The notes under the pieces are model-generated. The model worked only from the letters and a program-made list of their open reading frames with translations. It ran no database searches and had not been told where the DNA came from. DNA of 64,000 nucleotides, taken from the NCBI GenBank assembly GCA_002964805.2, contig PUDQ02000049.1, positions 454,425 to 518,424 of the forward strand, written 5' to 3'. Source of the DNA: Trametes villosa (lineage: Eukaryota > Basidiomycota > Agaricomycetes > Polyporales > Polyporaceae). Below, one piece after another: positions 44,824 through 55,315 of the stretch (position 1 is its first letter; each line of letters opens with the position of its first letter). The position numbers and the translations under genes are program-made.

Positions 44824-47372
44824 TCACAGCAAATACTTGAGCGACAGCTCCTGCACGAGCGCGATCGCGTCTCCCCTAAATGTATCCTCCTCGATGACCA
44901 GCTGCGGCTGCCCGTCCACGAACGTCAGCACCTGCGGCGACTCCGGCGTGTATTGTGGCCACGCGGGGGTGGACGTGGACGAGTTGCCGTTCGGGTCGAG
45001 GTGGTTCACGAAGCGGACGAGGAAGTCAGTCATGTCCCCGGGTGCATAGATGTTCCCGGTGACATCGCTGCCGTGCGTCTGGAAGAAGGAACGAGCGGAC
45101 GTCAGCGTCGGCGTCCCGCCCTCGGTGTTCGGGTATGTTTCGGCCATGCAACAGAAAAACTCACAGCTCCGATGATAGGAGTCGCCTTCCCGCGCTTGCT
45201 GACTATCATGTCGCGAAATATCAACAAACGATCCGGATACTAAAGCGCGGTGAAACTCAACGGTGGGACTCACGGAACGACCATACAGGCTGTTTACCAG
45301 CACGCTGCTGCAAGAAGAAGCGACGCGGGCCCTGGTAGACGATATCGGTATGCAGCGCGGCGAGCCGCTTGAACTGTGGCGCAAGCGCATTTGAATTCCC
45401 CGTGTCGAAGGGCGCGCCCGCGGCAGGGTCAGCCGGATACTGTGCGAGGAGCGCGTCGAGGTCCGCAGAGGAGATGTTGGGCAGGAGGAAGGGTGCGGAG
45501 AGGTATGCGCGCATATCGGTGTCCGATCTACCGCAGGAGCATCGTGTCCAGGTCAGAGGGCTCTCGCTTTATGGTTGTAATCGTGCCGTTTGGAGAACTC
45601 ACGTTATATTGCCTACAGCCAGCAGGGCGGTCATAGTGCCTTCATCGTCGCAGTCCTGGAAACCAGATATGTGGTGCGTGGTCAGAGTTTGTCAGCGGTG
45701 GAGACGCAGTTGAGTCAAACAGGAGACTTACCCCGCTCACGATCGGGATACTCGCCACCTTCCCAGCTTTGACGAGTTTCTGCGGCACATCGGCGATGAC
45801 CTGTCCATCCGGACGAGGGAGGAACGTAGAGATTACCGACTACGACGTAAGCCGCAAGTCAGCCTGGCCCTCAGCCCACATATCCAGAAACCCGCCCTGC
45901 AGCAGCATCGCCAGAACCATCCAAGGAGGATCAAACTCTCACCTGCGGAGAGAACAGGCTTGGAGTGCTGTCTATGGCCTGCTTGAGCGTGTCGTACGGC
46001 ACGCCCCGGAGGCACGCGAGCGTGTCCACAGCACCCGAGCAGCCCGCCTGCGCGACGACCGTGTCATAGTGGGCCTGACCGCGTGTGATGTCCCCCACGG
46101 GCAGCGGCGATCCGGATTGCATGAACGCCCCGTGGAAGAGGCCCTCGGGGTCACCGCCGTTAAGGAGGAGCTGTGTTGCCACGGAGATCGAGCCTGCACT
46201 CTGGCCCCACCTAGGTGAGGCGAGAGATATTCAGTCTGACATTTTGGAGAGATGTGGGAACTTGGCGAGGCGTACAGGACTACTCTGGAAGGGTCGCCGC
46301 CGAACGCGGAGATATACTGTTGCACCCAGCGGAGAGCCTGGCGTTCTGCGGTAATAGGTGAGTGTGTGGATGTTACTTGAGTGGGATACACTTACGATCC
46401 TGTAGGCCGAGGTTTGCCACGCCTGCATCCCGGACCTCCTTGCTGGACAGGAACCCAAAACCTGACAGACTATCGGGATGGCGGCGAGGATGATGGTAAG
46501 CATTCACTCACACGAAGTCGTCCTGGATGACGCTCACCGGTAATTCATGCTGACATAGATCACAGGTTCGCCGAGGTCGATGGATCGTTGTACGATCACA
46601 CCGCCATCATACCTGGATATGTTATCCTCAACCGTCAGCTTCCGGTCAGGGAGCGCGATAATGGAGCTCACGTCGCAGGGGTGCCCATCATGAAGCCGCC
46701 TACCAACGAGCCCATCACTCTCAATGCCAGAACTTCACATGCACGGAATGGAACACACCTCCGAAGATCCACTACGCTACAAGGTTAGGAGACGCCATAA
46801 CATATCGAAGGCTTCCACTCACCACAACCACAGGAAGCTTCGCATCTGGCTTCGTACCCTGCGGGACCACGACGTTCAGGGTGAGGCCTGGAAGCCACAT
46901 CAAGCACCCGTCAGCGTGGCATCGACGTCACCCAAGAAACGACACGACTCACAGTCCTCACTTGATGGAGTCGCGACTTGATACAGTCCATTGATTATGA
47001 AGTTTAGAACGTCCTTCGGGAGGCCCACAGGCAGCTGGCTGAAATCAATCGCCTGCTGGGGACACGCCGGTCCGAACGCGTTCACAGTGTACGTTCCATT
47101 ATACGGGTCGTTTGCCACAGGGCGGCGGAGGCGGAGGTCGTTCACCCTTGCATCGAAGAAGGCTTCTGTTAATGCATGATATGGTGAACAACAAAGTGGC
47201 TGACTTACGGGGGCTGCGCGAAGGGGATGCCGAGGAACTTGCTGACGTTTCCGCTCGTCGTACCTGTGAATACCCCGTTGTCGAGCTGCACGGTGGGTTC
47301 GTCCCGGGCGTGCATGGACGCGGCCAAAGCCGTTCCTACGAGGGAGAGAGCGCTGAAAGGAAGGAGCACCAT
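44824..47372 (-). CDS. Secreted type-B carboxylesterase, paralog 2
   Basis: Second carboxylesterase type-B gene. The start at 47372 (MVLLPFSALSLVGTALAAS) gives a signal peptide. An upstream in-frame codon would put 37 non-hydrophobic residues before it and is unlikely. Motifs: VQLDNGVFTGTTSGNVSKFL then GIPFAQPP, the oxyanion-hole FGGGFMMGTPAT split by an intron, the nucleophile elbow WGQSAGSISVATQLL, MQSGSPLPVGDIT, and QTHGSDVTGNIYAPGDMTDF with the catalytic His. It ends VQELSLKYLL-stop. The elbow has Gln where paralog 1 has Glu (GQSAG against GESAG); both occur in the family. Gene structure and length parallel the gene at 20888-23377, so they are diverged paralogs about 21 kb apart. It heads a run of three minus-strand secreted hydrolases. 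Confidence 0.9.
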
Positions 47373-47992
47373 CTGCAGTACGGGAAGCGGGGGTGGGTAA
47401 GTTACTGTCGACACTGGGTGGCCGGCCCAAAGGAGTCTCTGCACTGATATATCCGTAGCATATATCGACAGGGTCGCGTTCACAGTGTATGATTTTCAAA
47501 GCCGTATGCTTCCGGTGAGGACACCCCGGAGCTCGCTCTGCACCTGCAACTTCCCGGATAATGAAGTATTTGTCGTCTGCGTGGGTAATGCGGACGAGAT
47601 CCTGCTCAGCAGCTTCTCAACCAATAGCATCTGGGAACAACCGAAGAAACTCACAGGAAAGCCTCACAACGCCTGCCCAAGGTCTCGAACTGCTCCCGTT
47701 ATAGTGTATGGCTATGTCAGAGGAGTCCCGACCGGGGTAGCCACGTATACGACACGACATATTCAGTCCCTCCCTCCTTGTGATAGGGCGCAGATGCCTG
47801 AGTGAGCGACTAACCTTCACCTCGTCTTCTTTCCACTTCGCACATTGACCTTACGAGCGCTCAACGACGATGCATTGCTTCCATGCGCATTACGAGATCG
47901 TAGGATACGAAAGCTCACAAACTCATTATAGGTCCGGGGTAGCGTCCACCCAGCCAACACTCGGCCCGGTGTCCCTGCGCGACAGCACCTCC
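47373..47992. other. Spacer upstream of carboxylesterase 2
   Basis: 620 bp between the carboxylesterase start and the peptidase stop. TATATA-like stretches lie near 47452-47466, about 85-95 bp before the esterase ATG. No gene. Confidence 0.4.
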
Positions 47993-49553
47993 TCACGCGA
48001 GGTCCGCAAACGACAGCGTGTTGTTGTCCAAGTCATGCTGCACATACCGCCCCTGGAACCACGTCTGCCCAATCGACCACTGCGGCGCGTCTACCGTCGA
48101 CGTCCCGAGGATGTTCGCCGTGCACACGCGCCCGTCCGCGGTGCGGTTCAGCTCGTTCGCGGCGAGGTCGATGTAGTGCACCCGTGCGCTCGGCGGGAAG
48201 CTGAAGCCGATGCGCGCCGGGGTGCGCGCGCAGTCGTACGTGCCCTGTTGGCAATTGCGCGTTAGACGAGGCGGTAAGACGGGTGACAAGGTTTGTGATG
48301 CGTACGAATGCGACGGTGATGCCGTCGTTGGTCTGCTCGGTGACGTTGTAGCCCACGTGCTTCAGGATTTGGCGCACTTGCGTGAGGGAGCCGATGAGGT
48401 TCGGCGAGCCGTTGTCGACTGTAGAAGTTAAGGTTTAGCGTGATGGGCCGGAGAGGTGAGGGGGATAACTGACATGTAGCGGAGATATGTGAGAACGGCA
48501 CGTCGTCAATGACGAGATTGGGGGCGGCGTCCGCCGTAGCGTTTACGACCGTCCATGAATCGCTCTGCGCTCGCAATGAAATGTCCGTCACAAGGTATAT
48601 CATCATTGATGATACGTACTGTCGATACCGGGAGTACGGTGACGTCTCCTGAGATCTTAGACTTGTCTGTGCCAGCGCCCCGAATGCAGTTAGGAAGACT
48701 CTACGAAACGAACAAAATGCCGTACCTATTTCGCCCCAGAGGAGGGAACCATTGCCGTCCTTCCCGAGGGCAATACCGAACTGGCAGGGTGTCACTGATA
48801 GAACATACGGCGTCAGTCTCTGAGCTTCCTAGCGCGGGGCGAATTACTGACAGTCTCCTTGCTCGCACAAGGTCTCGACAAGGCCCTGTCCGCTCGAGAG
48901 ATCGTCATTGTCGGACGCCGGGGGGCTGAAACCAGCGACACTGGGGCAACCAAGTGTGAGAATATGTTTCAACGTCCCTGCGGATACGCGTCATACCCAT
49001 CTCCAGGCAGGGGATCGCCGAAGGTGATGTTGCCGGCCAAGAAGTTGTGGACGGTGGCGCCGGCAAATTGGACATCATCGCGGACGAACTCTACGACTTC
49101 CTGTACAGAGCAAGGTCAGCGACATGCGCATTACGCCGTCTGATACTCCAACTGACTTCTGCGGGCGACGTGCCGTCCTTGCTGGCACCGTTGAATTGGA
49201 TGAACTGGCTAATGTTGGTCTGCTGCGACGCCGGCCCTGGTTTGTACAGCCCCTCTTTGACAAGGATTGCGAAGCTCCCCGTGTCGATGGTTAGCTATGT
49301 GACGGTCAAGGGGGTTAATTCAAGGTCACTTCGCGGAATGCAAAGGGTCTCAAGGCGGCTCACTGAGAAATTCTGTGCGCCGACTGAGAAGTTGCCTTGC
49401 CAGAACCCCTAGACTCCAGGATGGATCTCAGTGAGTACCATCATCACATGCTTGAGAGAAAGCACGCACCTCGTTCAGCCGAAGAGGGACAGTGCTTGGC
49501 AAGCCGTGGGCAATGGCAGCAACGGAGAGCAACGCAGCGCTACGAGTGAGCAT
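47993..49553 (-). CDS. Secreted aspartic peptidase-like protein (family A1), divergent
   Basis: Pepsin-type aspartic peptidase fold. The start at 49553 (MLTRSAALLSVAAIAHGLPS) gives a signal peptide. Exons then give FWQGNFSVGAQNFS, LTIDTGSFAILVKEGLYKPG with the first catalytic Asp in DTGS, EVVEFVRDDVQFAGATVHNF, NITFGDPLPGD, GCPSVAGFSPPASDNDDLSS, FGIALGKDGNGSLLWGEI, SWTVVNATADAAPNLVIDD and VDNGSPNLIGSL. The C-terminus has CTANILGTST, WSIGQTWFQGRYVQHDLDNN and ends LSFADLA-stop. The order fits family A1, including the G-x-x-F-x(n)-Y-x-x-x-D block near the end. The second catalytic motif is D-N-G-S rather than the usual D-T/S-G. The first flap-proximal motif lacks the common SSNLWVP. It may be an active but unusual enzyme or a non-catalytic relative. 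Confidence 0.8.
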
Positions 49554-50381
49554 GATGGGCGAAAGACTTCCTACTAGTACTACTGATGGTCAGTAGGTGG
49601 GTTTATTGGAGCTTCTCCAAGTCCCACCCTGGTCTTATATCAGGATTCTGTCCCGCAGCAGTCAGCCGTGAGATTAATTAGTTGGTCGTCACTTCGATGG
49701 AGTCCTCGCGTACGGGCTGTGTAGTCTCAGAACCCACGTGGCGCGGTAGGTGCTACCCGCGGCTTCTACTGGCCGGCGACATGGGCTTGACGAGGGGAGC
49801 TTGTGTCATACCGGCCGAGAGTGGTGCTGGTGCTGTGGCGCATATATGCAGTGATGGGCCGCGGTGTCAAATAATGCAGTCAGTAGATTTACGCGCGTGA
49901 GAGCTGTAGGGTCCAAGGACAGAGGTAGCTCGTCCGACGGTCCGAGTTACGCGTAAACGCTCAACAATGATTCACCCAACGGGACTCCAACCGAAACCTG
50001 AGCGCGACTAGCTGCCAAGCGTCGCCCTATTGAGTGTCGAAGACCTTGCCGCGTCGCCGAGGCAGGCATGTATGAATTGAGGTGTGGATGGGGCAGTGCC
50101 TACAATGGATCGATCGCGCCGCCCCATGGAGTCCGCGACGTACATGCTCCGTCGGAAGTCTGTGGTGTTCAGGAACGTTAAGGAAGACGGGGCGATGCCC
50201 CGGGTGAGGCCGATGAGGCCCGACCGCACACACACTAGCACGCGTGCACTCACGTCCAAGAAATACGTAGAATTACACGCGCGTAACACATTACAACGAC
50301 ACAACACAGATTGTTCGTCGTTCGTTAGTCATGAGTATGGGACCTTGCAACTTTTGGCTTGCTGCCTCATGTGAGGGTGCC
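49554..50381. other. Spacer between peptidase start and trehalase stop
   Basis: 828 bp. A minus-strand TATAAG element near 49635, about 80 bp before the peptidase start, is a possible TATA box. No gene is recognised. Confidence 0.4.
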
Positions 50382-53204
50382 TCAAGCGTTGAGGAGGGCA
50401 GCAGCACCCACGGCCAAGAACAGCGTGGACGCCGAGAAGGCCCTTGAGATGGGCGCCGCATTCGCGCCCGCGCCCGTGCTCGAGCCCGAAGGCGTCGAAG
50501 AGGACGACGTCGGCGTAGATGAGGCTGAAGATGATGACGGCCCCGTCGCCTCGGCCTGCGCGAGCAGGTCGGGGCACTGCGGGGCGACGAGCACCTTCCC
50601 GTACGTGCTCGCGACCCATAGCAGGACACCGTTAGTCCAGCCGAAGCCAGCCTATGCGCATTTATCCGATCAGTTCGCGTGTGAGGGTAGGCGGGAGGAA
50701 TGACGTACCTGGACAGTGTACTCGCCGCCACGGCCGGCAGAGTCGATGTCCGACGTCGAGAACTTCTCGAACATCTACGAGCGACGGTGAGTCAGATGGT
50801 TGCTGCAGGGCACGCACAGCAGTGGGGAGCGGAGAGACTCACGTTGCCGGTGTTCGTAACGCTCTGGGTGACGTTCAGCTCCTGGTCCGACAGCCTCGGG
50901 AGCAGGTTAGGGATCTGACCGCCGGTGGCATGCCTGCGGTGACGCGTGCATGTGAGTTAAGAATGCAGAATTTGTCCGACGGCGTTTGACATACCAGCTG
51001 CACAGTGCGCTCGCGACGTAGCGGTTCGCAAGCTGGCGCTGCAGTGCCTCCGCCCAACCCTCTCCGCTCGTGGCGTTGCCGCCGTTGAAGACAGTGCCGT
51101 TAAGCCTGCTGACGTCCGCCGCCGACCCCGTCTTGGTGGCGTTCGCGCCCGAGCCGCTGATAGGCTGACCAGGAAGCGCGTCCTCGCCCAGCCCGATCTG
51201 TCCGGCCGGGATCAGATCGAACGTCGACTTGCCCGTGTCGGGCGTCGGGAGCGCGCCCGCCGTGACGTTCGCGGGCAGCGCGCGGAGAGCCTGGAGCGCG
51301 ATGTGCTGGTGCGGCGGCCACGCGTTCGGCGCGTCCCACTGCTGGCCGCTCTCGAGGAACGTGACGGGGAAGGTGCCGTTGTAGCGGTTGAGCACCATGT
51401 TGAGTGCCGCGAACGCGCCGAACGCGTTCGCCTTCGACGCGAGCACTTCCTTCGGGATGATGCCGTTCCAGAAGGGGTAGAACGTCGCGGATGTGAAGAT
51501 GTCGTTGCGCGCGTTCGAGGTGAGGTTGAAGTCGTAGAACGCGAGCTTGGTGGGGTCCCAGAGGAGGTCGAGCACGCCGGCGCGGAACGTGCTTGCTGTC
51601 GAGCGGTGCGTTGCAGCGGATGAGCTCTTCTTCTGCGCGTCGTAGAGGTCCGCGAGCAGACTGTGCGCCTTGTCTGTTGACTACTTAGCACCGATATTAC
51701 CACGTACCCAACACTGCAACTTACACAGGATACTGTTCAGGCAAACGGGGATCGTCTTGCGGATGTTGAGGGTGCGCAGGGCAGGGTTGGTGTTGTTGCT
51801 CCCACCAGCAAAAGGCTGCGCCATCCAACGAGTCGAGTAGTCCCATCCAGTCTCCGCGCCCGTCGCGAGCTCGGCGTATAGATCGGCACGCTCCTGCTCA
51901 GTCAAGGGAGTCTCAAGGGTGGGGTCGTTCGCAGTGAGGTAATCTGTAAAATTGTTAGACAAGCCTCGATCCTATCTCTGATGTGGGCTTGCCTTCAAGG
52001 TACGACTCGGGACGAGGAGCCGAGTTGTTGACAGCGTAGTGTGCCAAGGTGTACGTCCGGTTCGTGAAGGGGCTCGTGACGTTCAGGCTGCGGTTATCCG
52101 CCCACCACTTGAGCTCTTTCTCGGCGAGCGGCAGTGCGCGTTTCAGGATGGACGTGTCATTGCTGGCAGCAACGTAATCTGCCAGCATCTACGACAACAT
52201 GTCAGTGCCACCAAGCAATGGGAGACAGGGCGGACGTCTTACGTGGATGAAAAGCGGAGGCTGGGAGCGATCCAGGTCTGTGGCGGGTGTCAGCGTGGTA
52301 CTAAGGCGGTTCGGCGCACTACTTACAGTAAATACGCCCTCCATTGGGAATGAAGCCGATATGCTCAATCTCGTCCATGAAGTTCTGAAGCGTGTCATTG
52401 ACTGTGGAGAACAGCTCCGACTCAATGAGACCCTGGACGATCCAGTACGAGTCCCAGTAGTCTGCAATACGCTCAGCATCGTTCATACGAGCTATATATC
52501 TGCACTTACACTGCTCGCGGAACCGACCACCGGGAACCACGAAGGTATGGTTAAGCGGGATCAGCGAGCTCTCGCATTCGCCGCTCGTAGTACCCTCGGG
52601 GCACAAGGCCGACTGGTTCGTGCTCCGGACGAGCTGGTTCCAGAATCCATGGACGGTCTGGGAGAACGCCTTCACCAGGGGATCCGCAACACCACCCAGG
52701 AAAGTGGGCTCAGCCTTGAAGCTCGCGATCACCACGGCTTCGAGCTCGAGACCCTCCCCGCGGAAGTCGTTGTTCACGAAGTTGACGATGTCGCCTTCGG
52801 TCACGCTGCTGTTGGACAGCGCGTTGAAGTCCGCGAGGACTTGCTGCGAAGACTTGGACGTCGGCTTGTCCACGAAGGTCTTCGAGTCCGGGAAGAGACG
52901 CGCCAGGTTGACGCTTTGGATGAGCTAGTTGATAAAATGTGTAAGGCAACGTCTCGCAGCAGCAGAGCGAGATACATACCGCGCCAGCACAGAAGATGCT
53001 GCTCGGGCACCATGGCTGGGTGGGTGGCACGGGGACCTGGGACGGAAGGGCCGACGAAAGCGGAGCAGAGGGACTCGCGACCGCGGTTGAAATGGTCACG
53101 GTCGGGGGCGCCGTCGTGCCACTGAGAGGCAGCAGCTGGGGCAAGGCATGCGCGCCCTGCAGCAAGCCCGAGGTCAGCACCACCGCGGAGGTTGTCAGAC
53201 GCAT
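50382..53204 (-). CDS. GH37 trehalase, secreted, probably GPI-anchored
   Basis: Hydrolyses trehalose to two glucose molecules. The start at 53204 (MRLTTSAVVLTSGLLQGAHA) gives a signal peptide, then a Pro/Ser linker. Conserved blocks in order: LARLFPDSKTFVDKP, NNDFRGEGLELE, the first GH37 signature PGGRFREQYYWDSYW (spliced at the Q-Y junction by an intron whose ends are GTAAGT and GCAG), ESELFSTVNDTLQNF, PNGGRIYYLDRSQPPLF, ETGWDYSTRW, and the second signature QWDAPNAWPPHQ. The C-terminus is Ser/Thr-rich (SSSSASSTPTSSSSTPSG) and ends with a hydrophobic stretch, TLFLAVGAAALLNA, typical of GPI attachment. This makes it an extracellular or wall-bound enzyme, unlike cytosolic neutral trehalases, which carry an N-terminal regulatory region. 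A TATAAAA lies 50 bp upstream of the ATG. Confidence 0.93.
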
Positions 53205-54053
53205 CCTGTCCAAGTCGTCGGTCGACGCGGGGCCAACGCCATGCAGCCCCGGTTTTTATACGAACAGCGAGCGCCGCCCGCCCTCGCCAGCCGCTGACGC
53301 ACGGGCTATTTGGGTATTTCTCACCCCTTGCGCGCACCCCCTCCTCGTGACCGAGCCGTGGATCAGAGCCTGAACGTCGCTGCGGGCGGTCGCCTGACCT
53401 GATCGCACTGGCCAAGACACCTTCCAATCATTCGACGTCATGGCCGCAGGTCGGAATCCCGTGGATGCGCGCCGCGCGCTGTCCACCCCGACCGAACGCC
53501 GACCATTCGCAAGTCGAAGATGAGAGCTCACCCGCGTCCAATGCAGAAATGAAGCCGTGAAGCTGTCAGAAAGGCCTCCATCTCCGGTGTTTCGCACGGC
53601 GGAAGCAACGGATGTGGGGAATGGCCACTCTATTTCCCCACATTTAGATGATGGGCGGCAGACCTAGCGTCCAGACGTCGACTGAGTGATGCATCAATCA
53701 TCGAGAAGTCCGGTCTCAGGCTTGTCGTCCAACGCGAGCCTTGGTATGAAGACGGCTCCAGACGTTGTGTCTCCCGCCAGGCGGTCTGGGGAATGCGTAT
53801 TATTCAAGAGGAGAGCAGAGGAAGAAGTACTGGAGAGAGAAGCAAGGACTTTGAGTTTTCTGACATTCAGACAAGTGGGCGGAGTACCCGTCGGAGATTT
53901 TTATCCAGGGGGGAACGTTGCATCTCCGACGTCTGGGTTCTAATGACTTTGCGGCACGAAGCTCCTGCGGACCGTGGTACTGACGGCTTGCCTTCTGCCA
54001 CAACTTCGCTAACTGTGCTAGGCTACCTCGTCGCGGCAAACACTCCTGCCAAC
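53205..54053. promoter_or_regulatory. Divergent intergenic region, trehalase and RBM25-like gene
   Basis: 849 bp between divergent starts. Apart from the trehalase TATA box I see no motif I can name. The plus-strand frame from 53793 continues into the RBM25-like gene but upstream of 54054 shows no family similarity, so it is probably leader sequence. Confidence 0.4.
53254..53260 (-). promoter_or_regulatory. TATA box of the trehalase gene
   Basis: TATAAAA on the minus strand, 50 bp upstream of the start codon. Confidence 0.6.
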
Positions 54054-55315
54054 ATGCAGCCTAACCGGTTAGGACTGGGCTCACGTCCTCCAATGCAGTC
54101 GTACGGCCAGGGGCCTTCGATATCTGCCCTCGCAGCGCAACAGCAAATGCAACATCCTCAGTTCGTGCCGCCACAGCCAAAAGCCATCACTCTCTTCATC
54201 GGCTCGATCTCCGGGGGCATTACCGATGGTTTCCTGAACGACATACTTAGCGTACGCGACAATGTCCGTGTTCGTACGCGAGTCAAACTCACAGAACTGC
54301 AGGCATGCGGCCCGCTCATCTCGTTCAAGCGGCTGATTACGCCTGCGAACAAGCCGCAGGGATTCGGATTCGCTGAGTTCCAAGATCCTGACAGTGCTCT
54401 TCGTGCCATGGCGCTCTTGAATGGCGTTGAGCTACCTGCATTAGAAGATGGGTGCGTAAACAAAAAGCTCCTGGTGGGTGCGGTTCCCCGAATGATGCGT
54501 CCGCCCGATTACAACGTTGCTCGCGCAGGTCAAAGCAGACGAACGGACAAAGTCATTCCTCGACGCGTACCAGGCTCAGAAGATGAGGACAGATGTGCGT
54601 GGTCCACTCCTTTCCGCAAACGACACCTTGTTTGGTGGTAGCATGCACGCCCGCTCCGCGTGTGCATGCTGTCTCACAGACTCCTTCGAGTGAGAATGGG
54701 CGCTAAACATCGTACTACATACAGTCCGACGAAGAGCAAACACGCCAGGCGAAAGGCCGGGTCGACAGTATGCTCTCCGACATCAACAAGAAGTCGCAGG
54801 AGGCGGCCAGCAACGGGCTCATCGACCGGGAGAAGTACGTTATCCCACCCCATCTGCACGATCTCCAGGAGGCCGACCTGCCCGAGACACAACGCGGTCT
54901 CGTCATGACCGAAATCGCACAGTTTCGCGAGCGGGCGGCGAAGCGCGAGCGCGAGAAGATGCGCGACGTCCGGGAAGCGATGCCCAACGTCCTCGCGGCA
55001 CCGAGCGGGCCCAAGGTGCGCGAGTGGGGCAAGCCCCAGCTGCCCGAGGCGGAACTGCCACAGGGAGGGAAGGGTTTTGGGAAGGGCGCGCAGGGGTACA
55101 GCAGCTTTGTAGAGTACCGCCCGTCTGCAATATATTTCGTGCGTGCGCTGACGAACGGGAACCGAGCCGCGGGGTGCCTGATCTGGGGGCAGGATCTGGA
55201 GGGGACGGGGAAAGAAAAGCAACCTCTGCGTGTACAGGGATGGCTAGTTGGCGCGCAGGAGCTGGGGGGAAGGTGCGTGCACTCGCCGCTCGCAGGGCCG
55301 GCACGCAGACCCTGA
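54054..55315 (+). CDS. RBM25-like splicing factor, 3' end apparently lost
   Basis: U1-associated RNA-binding protein related to RBM25. The start at 54054 (MQPNRLGLGSRPPMQSYG) follows a likely leader. The RRM is built from exon 1 (54054-54251), AITLFIGSISGGITDGFLND, and exon 2 (from 54303), CGPLISFKRLITPANKPQGF and GFAEFQDPDSALRAMALLNG. Exon 3 then gives VKADERTKSFLDAYQAQKM, and the last exon (from 54725) gives LIDREKYVIPPHLHDLQEAD, MTEIAQFRERAAKREREKMR and REWGKPQLPEAELPQGG. Known RBM25 proteins continue with a long Arg/Glu-rich region and a C-terminal PWI domain. Here family-like sequence stops around 55110 (GYSSFVEY) and a short unrelated tail reaches a stop at 55315. The downstream DNA has no PWI coding sequence. 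The gene is probably truncated by rearrangement, though an unseen distant exon cannot be excluded. Confidence 0.72.

Noticed and set aside
11864..53204. A secondary-metabolite or other biosynthetic gene cluster.
   Set aside because: No polyketide synthase, NRPS, terpene cyclase, P450 or pathway regulator was seen; the enzymes present are unrelated secreted hydrolases among housekeeping genes.
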